Below the pieces are notes generated by a model. It made no database searches. It was not told the DNA's origin and was given only the letters and a program-made list of their open reading frames with translations. Below, piece by piece: positions 15,674-24,082 of a stretch of DNA of 42,034 nucleotides. The position numbers were made by a program, and so were the translations under genes. The DNA is from Candidatus Rokuibacteriota bacterium. Lineage in GTDB: Bacteria; Methylomirabilota; Methylomirabilia; Rokubacteriales; CSP1-6. The stretch's first letter is position 1; each line of letters starts with the position of its first letter. The DNA is taken from contig QHSP01000063.1 in the NCBI GenBank assembly GCA_003220495.1, positions 1-42,034 on the forward strand, written 5' to 3'.

Positions 15674-16551
15674 ACCCGCTTCACTACGGTGGTGCCGAAG
15701 AGCCCCGTCGGCCTGACCAGCAGGACCACGATGATCATCGCCAGCGCGACCGTGAACTTGAGCTCGGTGCCGATGAAGCTCACGTACGTCCCCACCAGGT
15801 TCTCGACGACGCCGACGATGAACCCGCCCAGCACCGCCCCTCCCGGGCTCGTGAAGCCGCCGAGGGTGGCCGCGGCGAAGGCGTAGATCTGCACCCCGCC
15901 CATCAGATTGGGCTCGAGGGTCAGGACCGGCGCGACCATCATCCCCGCGACGGCGCCGAAGACGGCGGCCAGGCCCCAGCCGAGCGCGAGCATCCAGCCC
16001 ACGCGGATTCCGACGAGCCGGCTCGAGACCGGGTTGTGCGCGGCCGCGCGCATGGCGAGCCCCAGCGGCGTGAACCGGAAGAAGAGATAGATGCAGAGGA
16101 GCACGAGCATCGTGACCTCGATTTCCCCGAGGTCGTGAGCGCCGAAGACGACGTTGCCCACCTTGATCGGATTCGCAGAGAATGGACTGGGAAACGGCTT
16201 CTGCAGATAGGTCCAGATCCAGCCGGCGACGCTGTTGCAAATGACCAGGAGGCCGAGCGTGACCATCACGATCGACAGGATCGGCGCGTTCTCGACCGGG
16301 CGAATCACCACGCGCTCGATGACGACGCCGCCCACGAACGCGATCGCCAGGGTCGACAGGAACGCGACCCAGTACGGCAGCCCGGCGTTGATCAGCGACC
16401 AGCAGATGTAGGTCGCGAACATCGCCAGCTCGCCCTGCGCGAAGTTCACGACGTCGGTCGCCTGATAGATCATGACCAGGGCGAGCGCCAGGCTGGCGTA
16501 GATGCCGCCGGTGGCGAGCCCCGAGACGACCTGCTGGATGAGGATGTCCAT
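15670..16551 (-). CDS. livH: Branched-chain amino acid-type ABC permease, LivH
   Basis: A 293-residue inner-membrane permease subunit with several membrane segments. The family signature LALVMIYQATDVVNFAQGEL is near residue 22-41, and GLAMRAAAHNPVSSRLVGI is the coupling loop that touches the ATPase dimer. The C-terminus (GLFGTTVVKRV) is as usual. ATG 16551 lies one base after the livF stop, and its own stop overlaps the livM start, so the gene sits within one continuous operon (livG-livF-livH-livM-binding protein). Confidence 0.92.
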   Translation of the reverse strand: MDILIQQVVSGLATGGIYASLALALVMIYQATDVVNFAQGELAMFATYICWSLINAGLPYWVAFLSTLAIAFVGGVVIERVVIRPVENAPILSIVMVTLGLLVICNSVAGWIWTYLQKPFPSPFSANPIKVGNVVFGAHDLGEIEVTMLVLLCIYLFFRFTPLGLAMRAAAHNPVSSRLVGIRVGWMLALGWGLAAVFGAVAGMMVAPVLTLEPNLMGGVQIYAFAAATLGGFTSPGGAVLGGFIVGVVENLVGTYVSFIGTELKFTVALAMIIVVLLVRPTGLFGTTVVKRV

Positions 16552-16552
16552 C

Positions 16553-17263
16553 TCAGTATCCGAGGTACGCGCGGCGGATCGCGTCGTCCTTGCGCAGCAC
16601 GTCCGAGGGCCCTTCCATCACGACGCGTCCGGTCTCGAGCAGGAACACGTGGTCGGCGAGATCCAGCGCGAGCGCCGCGTTCTGCTCGACGAGGAGAATG
16701 CTGACTCCGGTCTGATTGATCGTTCTGAGAATCCGGAAGATCTCGCGCACGACGAGAGGCGCGAGCCCCAGCGACGGCTCGTCGAGCAGGAGCAGCCGCG
16801 GCCGCAGCATCAGCGCGCGGGCCACCGCGAGCATCTGCTGCTCCCCGCCCGAGAGTGTGCCGGCCGCCTGCCGGCGTCGCTCGTGCAACACCGGGAAGTA
16901 GCCGAAGACACGCTCGAAGTCGTCCTTGAGATTACCGCGCTCGCGCCGGCCCCAGGCGCCCAGCCGCAGGTTCTCCTCGACGGTGAGGTGCACGAACGTG
17001 CCGCGCCCCTCGGGCGCGTGAGCGATGCCGAGCTGCACGACGTCCTCGGTGGCCCGTCGCTCGAGCGCCTCGCCTTCGAAGCGGATGGTGCCGGTCGTGC
17101 GCACCATGCGCGAGATGGCCCGCAGCGTGGTCGTCTTACCGGCGCCGTTGGCGCCGAGGATCGTGGTGATCCCGCCCGTGGCCATACTGAAGCTGACGCC
17201 GTGCAGCGCCTTCGTGCGTCCGTAGAAGGCCTCGAGCGCCTGCACGTCGAGGAGCGCGTTCAC
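16553..17263 (-). CDS. livF: Branched-chain amino acid-type ABC transporter ATPase, LivF
   Basis: A 236-residue cytoplasmic ATPase energising the LivHM pore. Walker A is GANGAGKT (residues 37-44), the ABC signature is LSGGEQQ (137-143), Walker B is LLLLDE (157-162), and the H-loop region includes LLVEQNAALAL, typical of LivF. It starts at GTG 17263 in a GTGA overlap with the livG stop. All catalytic motifs are intact. Confidence 0.93.
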   Translation of the reverse strand: MNALLDVQALEAFYGRTKALHGVSFSMATGGITTILGANGAGKTTTLRAISRMVRTTGTIRFEGEALERRATEDVVQLGIAHAPEGRGTFVHLTVEENLRLGAWGRRERGNLKDDFERVFGYFPVLHERRRQAAGTLSGGEQQMLAVARALMLRPRLLLLDEPSLGLAPLVVREIFRILRTINQTGVSILLVEQNAALALDLADHVFLLETGRVVMEGPSDVLRKDDAIRRAYLGY

Positions 17264-18024
17264 GCGGCCTCGCCGAGATAGGCTCGGATGACCTCGGGGT
17301 TTCGCTGCACTTCCGCCGGAGTGCCCTCGGCGATCTTCCGGCCGAAGTCGAGCACGACGACCTTGTCCGAGACCTGCATCACCAGGCTCATGTGGTGCTC
17401 GACCAGCACGATCGTCAGCCCGCGCTCGGCGCGGATCCGCCGGATGAGCGCGCCGAGCGTGCCGACCTCCTCGTGATTGAGCCCGCCCGCGGGCTCATCG
17501 AGGAGCAGGAGCTTCGGACGGCTGGCCAGCGCCCGCGCGAGCTCGACGCGCTTGAGCGTGGCGAACGGCAAGCCGGCGGCGGGATGGTGCGCGACCGGGC
17601 CGAGATCGAGGAACTCCAGGAGCTCCTCGGCAGAGGCCCGGCACCCGGCTTCTTCCCGCGCGACCCAGCCGAGCTTCAGCGCGTTCGATAGGAAGTCGCT
17701 CGAGGTGCGGCAGTGGGCGCCGACCATCACGTTCTGGAGCACGCTCTGGGTGGGGAACAGGGCGAGATTCTGGAATGTCCGGCCGATCCCGAGCCCGGCG
17801 ATCCTGTGAGCCGGCTGCGTCAGCAGCGGCGCGCCCTCGAAGCTGACCGTGCCCGCCGACGCCGTGTAGAGACGGCTCAGGCAGTTGAACAGGGTGGTCT
17901 TGCCCGCGCCGTTCGGCCCGATCAAACCCACGATCTGTCGGGGCTCGGTGTCGAACGAGACCCTGTCCAGTGCGACGATGCCGCCGAACCGGACCGTGAC
18001 GTCACGAACGCTGAGGATGGGCAC
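17260..18024 (-). CDS. livG: Branched-chain amino acid-type ABC transporter ATPase, LivG
   Basis: A 254-residue ATPase, first gene of the operon. Walker A is GPNGAGKT (residues 36-43) and Walker B is [15 protein letters not shown]. The usual LSGGQ/LSYGxQR signature is replaced by [15 protein letters not shown], a looser version seen in some LivG branches as I recall. The histidine loop is [10 protein letters not shown]. Similarity begins right at GTG 18024 ([14 protein letters not shown]), so I take that start although the frame stays open further upstream. The stop overlaps the livF start. Confidence 0.9.
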   Translation of the reverse strand: MPILSVRDVTVRFGGIVALDRVSFDTEPRQIVGLIGPNGAGKTTLFNCLSRLYTASAGTVSFEGAPLLTQPAHRIAGLGIGRTFQNLALFPTQSVLQNVMVGAHCRTSSDFLSNALKLGWVAREEAGCRASAEELLEFLDLGPVAHHPAAGLPFATLKRVELARALASRPKLLLLDEPAGGLNHEEVGTLGALIRRIRAERGLTIVLVEHHMSLVMQVSDKVVVLDFGRKIAEGTPAEVQRNPEVIRAYLGEAA

Positions 18025-18069
18025 CTGGCTCTCCGCGCAGGGAGTCGGGGCTCCCGCTCGAGCGCGCAG

Positions 18070-18075
18070 AGTATA
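18070..18075 (-). promoter_or_regulatory. Possible -10 box of the first Liv operon
   Basis: Minus-strand TATACT (18075-18070) lies about 45 bases before the livG start. No good -35 box stands 16-18 bases upstream (TTCTCG at best), so this is a weak call. Confidence 0.2.
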
Positions 18076-18104
18076 TGCGAAGGGCCCGATTTCGAGAAGC
18101 GAGG

Positions 18105-18941
18105 CTACTTCGCGGCCCGCGCCTGCTCGTAGAGCGGGAGCACGCGCTGCGAGAACACCTCCAGGTCCTTGATACGGGCCTCGTTCGACGGGTGGGTCGA
18201 CAGGAGCGCCGGCGGCGCGCCGCCGCCGGAGAGCTTGGCCATCTTCTGCCATAGCGCGATCGCGGCCCTAGGATCGTAGCCCGCTCGCGCCGCGAGCTCG
18301 ACGCCCATACGATCGGCTTCGGTCTCGTGCAGACGCGAATATGGAAGCAAGACCCCGACCTGCCCGCCCAGCCCAACCGCCGCACTGCCCAGCTGTCCGG
18401 TACCAGGAACAAAGATGTCAGCCAGGACTCCCGCCAGGCTCGCGCCGATCCCGGCGGCGGCCTGCTGGGACGCGCGCTCGCGACTGTGCTCGCGCAGCGC
18501 GTGCGAAATTTCGTGTCCCAGCACGGCGGCGAGCTCGTCGTCCGTGATCTGCAGCTTCTCGATGATGCCGGTGTAGACCGCGATCTTCCCGCCGGGCATG
18601 CACCATGCGTTGATCTGGGGCGAGGTCAAGACGTTCACTTCCCACTTCCAGTCCAGCGCGTCCTTGCGAAAGACGGCGGTTTGCGGGATGAGTCGCTTGG
18701 TGATGGCGCGAACGCGCTCGACCTGTTGTGGGTCTTTGTTGACGTTGCCCTTCGGCGTCTGCTCCTTGATGACATTCTGGTACTGCACCGCCGCGGCCTG
18801 ATCCAGCTCCGCCGACGACACGAGCAGGAGCTGGCGCCGCTCGACCCCGACGGCGCCCTGCTCGGTGGTCGTCGAGCATGCGGCAAGCGATGCGGCCGCG
18901 AGCGCCGCGATCCCCAGGCGGGCGGTCATCCGTCTCCTCAT
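18105..18941 (-). CDS. M48-family metalloprotease, lipoprotein
   Basis: A 278-residue envelope protease. The N-terminus is a lipoprotein signal with lipobox SLAAC (Cys22). Zinc ligands are His143 and His147 in GHEISHALREHSRE, catalytic Glu144, and a third ligand in the HETEADRMG motif (Glu206). This matches the LoiP/YcaL/BepA-like M48 proteases that degrade misfolded outer-membrane proteins. A hydrophobic Gly-rich stretch (AAAGIGASLAGVLADIFVPG) follows the active site, as is usual. It is divergent from the tandem-Rid gene, with a promoter pair that shares a palindrome at 19005-19019. Confidence 0.93.
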   Translation of the reverse strand: MRRRMTARLGIAALAAASLAACSTTTEQGAVGVERRQLLLVSSAELDQAAAVQYQNVIKEQTPKGNVNKDPQQVERVRAITKRLIPQTAVFRKDALDWKWEVNVLTSPQINAWCMPGGKIAVYTGIIEKLQITDDELAAVLGHEISHALREHSRERASQQAAAGIGASLAGVLADIFVPGTGQLGSAAVGLGGQVGVLLPYSRLHETEADRMGVELAARAGYDPRAAIALWQKMAKLSGGGAPPALLSTHPSNEARIKDLEVFSQRVLPLYEQARAAK

Positions 18942-18981
18942 CGGGTGCCTCCAGTTCGACTTCGTCTCGGAGAGTACTTCG

Positions 18982-19009
18982 ATGATAGGGACTCACGCGA
19001 AAGGGTCAA
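18982..19009 (-). promoter_or_regulatory. Candidate promoter for the M48 protease gene
   Basis: Minus strand: TTGACC (19009-19004), 16-bp spacer, TATCAT (18987-18982; five of six match TATAAT). Its -35 box overlaps the left arm of the palindrome GTCAAGG-A-CCTTGAC (19005-19019), whose right arm holds the -35 of the opposite promoter. Confidence 0.5.
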
Positions 19010-19043
19010 GGACCTTGACGCGCCGAGGCCGCCGGCGCAGTAT
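19005..19043 (+). promoter_or_regulatory. Candidate promoter and palindromic operator for the Rid genes
   Basis: TTGACG (19015-19020), 17-bp spacer, CAGTAT (19038-19043). The 15-bp palindrome GTCAAGG-A-CCTTGAC (19005-19019) is perfect and covers the -35 boxes of both divergent promoters, so one bound protein could block both. Confidence 0.45.
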
Positions 19044-19102
19044 GGCCCCTCTGGCGTCCCTGCGAGCTCGTGACCTACGGTGCGGCCCTGAAGGAGGACG
19101 TG

Positions 19103-19894
19103 ATGGATCGTCGAGACATTCTCGCCGAACGCCCACTCGAGAGCGGTCGTGGCTTCATGCCCGCCGTGAGCGTCAATCCGTCGAGGCTCCTGTTCACCGC
19201 CGGGTTGACCGGGAGAAACCCCGACGGAAAGCTCGTCGCGGGCGGGATGGGGCCACAGGCGCGGCGCACGTTCGAGCGTTTGCAAGGCGTCCTCTCGCGC
19301 GCCGAGACGCGGTTCGACAACGTCATCAAACAGCTCGTCTACGTGACGGACCTCGACGCCTACAACGCGAGCGGCCGGGCGGAGCGGGCCAAATTCTTCG
19401 GCAGCCGGCCGGCGTCGACGGGGCTGGTCGTGCGGCGGTTGGCCGACCCGGCGATGCTGATCGAGGTCGAGCTCGTCGTGGACCTCGGCGGGTCCGCGGG
19501 CGGCAAGCCGTTGCTCGAAAAATACAACGCGGAGAACCACGGCGGTGAGTTCTACCAGGGCGTGATCGTCAACGGTGGGCGCTTGCTGTATTTGGCCGGT
19601 CAGGTCGCGAACAACCCCGACGGCTCGGTCGCCGGCGTCGGGGACTGGCGGCGTCAGGCCGAGAAGGTCTACGAGAACATCGGCCACGTGCTGCGCGCCG
19701 CCGGCGCGACACCCGCGAGCATCGTGAAGGAAACGACGTGGGTCCTCAGCATCGAGTCCTGGGGCCCAGCACGGACCCCTGTGCGCCGCGCGTTCTACAC
19801 GGGCGATTTCCCGGCCTCGACCCTGGTCGAGATCCCGGGGCTGGCCCGGCCGGAGTTCCTGGTCGAGATCGAAGTCATCGCGGCCATCGCGTAA
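19103..19894 (+). CDS. Tandem Rid-domain protein (two YjgF/YER057c/UK114 domains)
   Basis: A 263-residue protein with two Rid folds in a row. The first spans residues 1-135 (LLFTAGLTGRNPDGKL, NVIKQLVYVTDLDAY, MLIEVELVVDL). The second spans roughly 140-263 (LLYLAGQVANNPDGSVAG, SIVKETTWVLSIESW, FLVEIEVIAAIA). The Arg that RidA uses to hold the imine carboxylate (PARS context) is Ser in both domains (RPASTGLV and FPASTLVE), so this is not a classical imine deaminase and belongs with the Rid subfamilies of unknown role. ATG 19103 has AAGGAGGA upstream. It is followed 16 bases later by a single-domain Rid gene, probably in one operon. Confidence 0.88.
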   Translation: MDRRDILAERPLESGRGFMPAVSVNPSRLLFTAGLTGRNPDGKLVAGGMGPQARRTFERLQGVLSRAETRFDNVIKQLVYVTDLDAYNASGRAERAKFFGSRPASTGLVVRRLADPAMLIEVELVVDLGGSAGGKPLLEKYNAENHGGEFYQGVIVNGGRLLYLAGQVANNPDGSVAGVGDWRRQAEKVYENIGHVLRAAGATPASIVKETTWVLSIESWGPARTPVRRAFYTGDFPASTLVEIPGLARPEFLVEIEVIAAIA

Positions 19895-19910
19895 GCGGGG
19901 AGGATCGACC

Positions 19911-20297
19911 ATGCCGTTCAGCACGATTTCGACACCCGAGGCGAAGCCGGTCGCGAACTACAAGATGGCGACGCGGATGGAGGGAGGCCGGCTCCTCTAC
20001 ATCTCCGGTCAGGTCGCGTGGGACGCGGCCGGCAACATCGTCGGCAAAGGCGACATGCGCGCGCAGGCGAGGCAGGTGTTCGAAAATCTCCGCGGCGTCT
20101 TGCGCGCCGCCGGCGGCGACCTTGCAAACCTCATGAAGATCACGACCTACATCACCAAGCTCGAGGACTTCCCCGCCGTCGCGCAGGCACGCAGCGAGGT
20201 GTTTCAGGGAGAGCTCCCGGCCAGCACCCTGATCGTGGTCAAGAGTCTGTTCCACCCGGACTTCCTGATCGAGGTCGAGGGTACGGCGGCGGTGTGA
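19911..20297 (+). CDS. Rid family protein, single domain
   Basis: A 128-residue Rid protein: RLLYISGQVAWDAAGNIVG, a helix with QVFENLRGVLRAAGGD, LMKITTYITKLEDF and FLIEVEGTAAV. It lacks the RidA arginine (LPASTLIVV instead of PARS), as do both domains of the gene before it. GGGGAGGA precedes the ATG. The last 59 bases overlap, tail to tail, the 3' end of the MFS gene on the minus strand. Rid proteins form trimers; the upstream tandem protein could supply mixed subunits, which is inference. Confidence 0.9.
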   Translation: MPFSTISTPEAKPVANYKMATRMEGGRLLYISGQVAWDAAGNIVGKGDMRAQARQVFENLRGVLRAAGGDLANLMKITTYITKLEDFPAVAQARSEVFQGELPASTLIVVKSLFHPDFLIEVEGTAAV

Positions 20298-21489
20298 GCG
20301 TCGGCGACGGCACGCGAAGCGCGACCGCGAGTGCGACGCCCACCAGGGCCAGGATCGACGCTAGCACGCACCCGGCGCTGAAGGAGCCGGTGAGGTCGCG
20401 CACCCAGCCGGTCGCGGTGGGTCCGACGATGGCCCCGATGAAGCTGATGCTGTTGCTGAAGCCGAACGCCGTGCCCAGCTCCTCTCGGCGGACCATCCGC
20501 GCCAGGAGCGTGTAGACCGCGCCCCAGATCGACCAGCAGAAGAACGCGGCCACGAACAGCACGGCCGCCAGGCCGGGGATCGATCGCTGAACGATGACCA
20601 TGGCCATGGCCAGCATCGAGACGGCGAGCCCGCCGAGACCGGCGACGATCACCGTCTTCGAGGCGTAACCACGCTCGACGAGTCGATCGTGCGCCCACCC
20701 GCTGACGACCATCCCCAGTGATGCCGCAACGCCCTGCAATGCCGCGTAGCTGCCGGCGCGGCCGACGTCGGTCACGCCCACCTCGGCGAAGAAGAGGGGC
20801 GCCCACGTCGCCAGGATGAACTGGTCGCCGATGGCGCAGAGGCTGATGAGCGCGAGCACACAGAGCCGTCCGTTCGAGAAGAGACTCCTGAGCCGCTGCG
20901 CGGCAGGCACCCGCGCCACCGGCGGCGCCGGCGCGGGCACGTACCGCACGATGAGCAGCGCGGCGGCGATCGGGCCGAGCCCGAAGAGCATCATCACGGT
21001 TCGCCACGGAAGGATCTCCACCAGCACGCCGCCGATGACGAGCCCGAACGTGAGCCCGAGGCCGGGCCCGGAAAACGAGACCCCCTGCCCGAGACCGATG
21101 CGATCGGGGGGCGTCACGGTCGCGATGATGGCCCGATCGTTCGAGAAGAGTGAGCCCTGGAACGCGCCCGTCAGCGCTCGCGCGAGGAACAGCGTAGTGA
21201 ACGAGCCGGCCAGGCCGGTGAGCCCGGCGGCGAGCGCGCCGCCGAGCAGGCCCAGGAGCAGGATGCGCCGACGGCCGAAGCGATCGCCCAGGAGCCCCGA
21301 CGGGATCTGCATGAGCACGTACGCGTAGAAGAACGCCGACGCGAGCAGACCGGCCCGCGTGTAGGAAAGCTGGAGCTCGTCGATGATCGAAGGCAGCAAC
21401 GCCGAGAAGCCGATGCGGATGACGAAGTTCGCCGCCCACGCGCAGATGAGCAGGATCCACACGACCACGTACGAGTGAAGAGGCGACAC
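20239..21489 (-). CDS. MFS transporter
   Basis: A 416-residue major-facilitator membrane protein with about 12 hydrophobic segments. The conserved loop between TM2 and TM3 reads GLLGDRFGRRRILL. The first helix reads VVVWILLICAWAANFVIRIG. The central cytoplasmic loop is short, and the tail after the last helix is Pro-rich (SPTLTPPPYPRPRSG). The sequence style (YTRAGLLASAFFYAYVLMQI) resembles the anion/sugar-acid symporters that import organic acids. It starts at GTG 21489 with no clear ribosome-binding site. The 3' end overlaps the single-domain Rid gene by 59 bases in antisense. Confidence 0.88.
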   Translation of the reverse strand: MSPLHSYVVVWILLICAWAANFVIRIGFSALLPSIIDELQLSYTRAGLLASAFFYAYVLMQIPSGLLGDRFGRRRILLLGLLGGALAAGLTGLAGSFTTLFLARALTGAFQGSLFSNDRAIIATVTPPDRIGLGQGVSFSGPGLGLTFGLVIGGVLVEILPWRTVMMLFGLGPIAAALLIVRYVPAPAPPVARVPAAQRLRSLFSNGRLCVLALISLCAIGDQFILATWAPLFFAEVGVTDVGRAGSYAALQGVAASLGMVVSGWAHDRLVERGYASKTVIVAGLGGLAVSMLAMAMVIVQRSIPGLAAVLFVAAFFCWSIWGAVYTLLARMVRREELGTAFGFSNSISFIGAIVGPTATGWVRDLTGSFSAGCVLASILALVGVALAVALRVPSPTLTPPPYPRPRSGSPGGTDS

Positions 21490-21811
21490 GCGGACGCGAG
21501 TCTAGCACCACATTCCGCGCCTTCGACTTCTCAGATCTGCGACATTCTCAAGTCTGCGGCGTTCTCAAGTCTGCGGCGTCGGCCGATGAACGCTCGAGTG
21601 TTCCTCGTGGTCCTTCGTGGCATCGGCCGCGCTCGCACGATGTCGCGCCGAACCTCGTCTCTCCGCGTGGGAGCTCTCGTTTTGCGCCACTTACCGCTTC
21701 ACATCGCGATTCCCCAGCCATGTGGCATCGCTGCTGCACGCCGTTACCCACGAAGACCGCGGCTCGACGCACGCAACGTGCGGCAAGGGCAAACCGTCGG
21801 GGAGAACCACG
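21490..21811. other. Intergenic region with short tandem repeat
   Basis: This region separates the divergent MFS and FN3/Ig genes. It contains 2.5 copies of a 17-bp unit: TCTGCGACATTCTCAAG (21536-21552), TCTGCGGCGTTCTCAAG (21553-21569) and a partial TCTGCGGCG (21570-21578). The reading frame of the downstream protein extends back to 21617 but shows no family sequence there. No clear promoter was found. Confidence 0.5.
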
Positions 21812-23350
21812 ATGTCGGCAACGAACCCGCGATCGGCCGTCATCCAGCTTGGGCTCGGCCTGTCGCTCCTGCTGCTCCTGCTCATGACCACTTCGAGTAC
21901 CGCCGGGATCCTGGACGCGACCTGGACAGCGCCGACGATGAATACGGATGGAAGTCCTCTCACCGATCTGGCGTCGTATCGGGTCTACTATGGCACGCCG
22001 AGCTCCCCGTGCCCGGGATCCTCCTGGGCTCAGGTCGCCTCCCCGACACCGAGTCCCGGCCCCAGTCAGAGCGTGAGCTTCAGGCTCACGGGGCTGGCGA
22101 CCGGCGCGCTCTATCGCGCCGCCGTGAGCGCCGTGGACGCCTCCGGCCTCGAGAGCGCCTGCTCGACCGAGGTGAGCGCCGTAGCACGAGCCGAATTTGC
22201 TTTGAGCCCGACGGGCCCGCTGAATTTTGGAAGCGTGAGCCTCGGCAGCTTCGCGGAACAGACCGTCACCCTGACGAACACGGCCGGCGGGACGGTATCC
22301 GGGACGGCGTCCGTCGCCGCGCCGTTCAGCGTCGTGTCAGGCACTCCGTTCGCCCTTGCCGGAGTCGGCGCAAGCCAGGCCGTCAAGGTTCGATTCACAC
22401 CGACGATGGCGACGACCGTGAGCACGAATCTCATGATCGCGGCCGGGGGTGGCACGGTCTCCGCCGGCGTGACCGGTAGCGGATCCGGCGGTGACTCGAT
22501 TCCGCCAACGCTCGCGATCACCTCACCCACGTCGAGTGCCACCTACACCACGACCGGCTCGTCTGTCACTCTGCAGGGCACCGCCTCGGACAACGTCGGG
22601 GTGAATCAGGTGACCTGGGTGAACAGCCGCGGCGGCAGCGGCACGGCAAGCGGGACGAACAACTGGACCGCCGCCGGGGTCGGTCTCCAGCTCGGCTCCA
22701 ACACGGTCACCGTCACGGCGAGGGACGGCGCGGGGAATACGGCGATGGCCACGCTGGCGGTGACGCTGAGCGATACGGCCCCACCGACGGTCGCCGTCAC
22801 GACGCCGGTCGCCGGTGGAACGGTGGCGGGCGCGGTGAGCGTGTCCGGCCGCGCCACCGACAACGTCGGCGTCGCCGGCGTTCAATTCAAGCTCGACGGC
22901 GTCAGCCTCGGGCCGGAAGTGACCGTGGCTCCCTACGCCGTGACGTGGAACACCGGGACGACGGCCGACGGTTCACACGTTCTGACGGCGGTCGCTCGGG
23001 ACACGGCTGGCAACACGGCGACGGCGGCCGCCATATCGGTCACGGTGGCGAATGCGGCAAAGACCGACCTCACTCCCCCGACCATTTCGAAGGCCAGCCT
23101 CTCGGTCGGGTCGACCGGCGCCACGATCGGATGGGCGACCAGTGAGCCGACCGATGCCCAGGTGGAGTACGGCGTGACGAGATCCTACGGCGCCCTGGCG
23201 CCCCGCGATACGACTCTGCAGACGTCGCATTCACAGGTGATCAACGGTCTGGTGACGAACACCTGGTACCACTTCCGGATCAGGTCGCGAGATGCCGCGG
23301 GCAATCTCGGCTTGTCGGGTGACTATCGGTTCAAGACGCGCAGCCGCTGA
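21812..23350 (+). CDS. Secreted modular protein: FN3, choice-of-anchor/ASH, two Ig-like and FN3 domains
   Basis: A 512-residue exported protein. The signal peptide ends near TTSSTAG. An FN3-like domain follows (SYRVYYGTPSSPCPG to YRAAVSAVDASGLESAC). Next is an ASPM/SPD-2/Hydin-type domain (LNFGSVSLGSFAEQTVTLTN, VKVRFTPTMATTVS). Two bacterial Ig-like domains each start at PPT (PPTLAITSPTSSATY, PPTVAVTTPVAGGTV) and end in DGAGNTA or DTAGNTA. A last FN3 domain (GWATSEPTDAQVEYG, YHFRIRSRDAAGN) completes the protein. No enzyme domain or sorting anchor is visible, so it is probably a cell-surface or extracellular binding scaffold. ATG 21812 is chosen because the signal peptide starts there and GGGGAGA precedes it. 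Confidence 0.82.
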   Translation: MSATNPRSAVIQLGLGLSLLLLLLMTTSSTAGILDATWTAPTMNTDGSPLTDLASYRVYYGTPSSPCPGSSWAQVASPTPSPGPSQSVSFRLTGLATGALYRAAVSAVDASGLESACSTEVSAVARAEFALSPTGPLNFGSVSLGSFAEQTVTLTNTAGGTVSGTASVAAPFSVVSGTPFALAGVGASQAVKVRFTPTMATTVSTNLMIAAGGGTVSAGVTGSGSGGDSIPPTLAITSPTSSATYTTTGSSVTLQGTASDNVGVNQVTWVNSRGGSGTASGTNNWTAAGVGLQLGSNTVTVTARDGAGNTAMATLAVTLSDTAPPTVAVTTPVAGGTVAGAVSVSGRATDNVGVAGVQFKLDGVSLGPEVTVAPYAVTWNTGTTADGSHVLTAVARDTAGNTATAAAISVTVANAAKTDLTPPTISKASLSVGSTGATIGWATSEPTDAQVEYGVTRSYGALAPRDTTLQTSHSQVINGLVTNTWYHFRIRSRDAAGNLGLSGDYRFKTRSR

Positions 23351-23380
23351 AAGACCGGCCGGCTGACGACGGCGCCGAAT

Positions 23381-24082
23381 TCAGAGCCCCAGGTACGCCT
23401 TCTTCACGCCCTCGTCGCGCAGGAGGTCCTGGGCCTTGCCCTGCATCACGAGCTGACCCGTCTGGAGCACGTAGCCGTACTGGGCGAGCGTCAACGCGAG
23501 CATCGCGTTCTGCTCCACCAGGATGATGGAGACGTCGAGCGCGTTGATCTGCCGGATGATTTTCCCGACCTCGGCTGTCATGATGGGCGAGAGGCCCATG
23601 GACGGCTCATCGAGTAGAAGCAGCTTGGGCCGGCTCATGAGGGCGCGGGCGATGGCCAGCATCTGCTGCTCACCGCCGCTCAGCGAGCCGGCGAGCTGAC
23701 GCCCGCGCTCCTTCAGGATTGGAAAATGCTCGTAGACCATAATCAAGGTGGAGGCCACGTCCGCGCGCGATCGCCGGTACGCGCCCATTGTGAGGTTCTC
23801 CAGCACCGTCATCTTGGGGAACAGCCGTCGGCCCTCGGGCACGTGCGCGATGCCGAGGCCCACGACCTGATGCGGGGCGAGCCCGACCAGCGAGGTACTC
23901 CCGAATCGTAGCTCTCCGGCGCCGGGCTTGACGAGGCCCGTCAGCGCCCGCAGGCTCGTCGTCTTGCCGGCGCCGTTGGCCCCGATCAGGCTGACGATGG
24001 ACCCGGCCGGGACGCTGAACGACACCCCTTTGACCGCTTCGACGGTCCCGTAGCGAACCCAGAGGTTCTCGACCTCAAGCAT
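23381..24082 (-). CDS. livF: Branched-chain amino acid-type ABC transporter ATPase, LivF (second operon)
   Basis: A 233-residue ATPase with Walker A GANGAGKT (residues 34-41), signature LSGGEQQ (133-139), Walker B LLLLDE (153-158) and the LivF-typical ILVEQNAMLALTLAQ. ATG 24082 fits the family start (MLEVENLWVRYG) and overlaps the livG stop by 8 bases; a GTG at 24091 is an alternative. It is the last gene of the second Liv operon. Confidence 0.92.
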   Translation of the reverse strand: MLEVENLWVRYGTVEAVKGVSFSVPAGSIVSLIGANGAGKTTSLRALTGLVKPGAGELRFGSTSLVGLAPHQVVGLGIAHVPEGRRLFPKMTVLENLTMGAYRRSRADVASTLIMVYEHFPILKERGRQLAGSLSGGEQQMLAIARALMSRPKLLLLDEPSMGLSPIMTAEVGKIIRQINALDVSIILVEQNAMLALTLAQYGYVLQTGQLVMQGKAQDLLRDEGVKKAYLGL

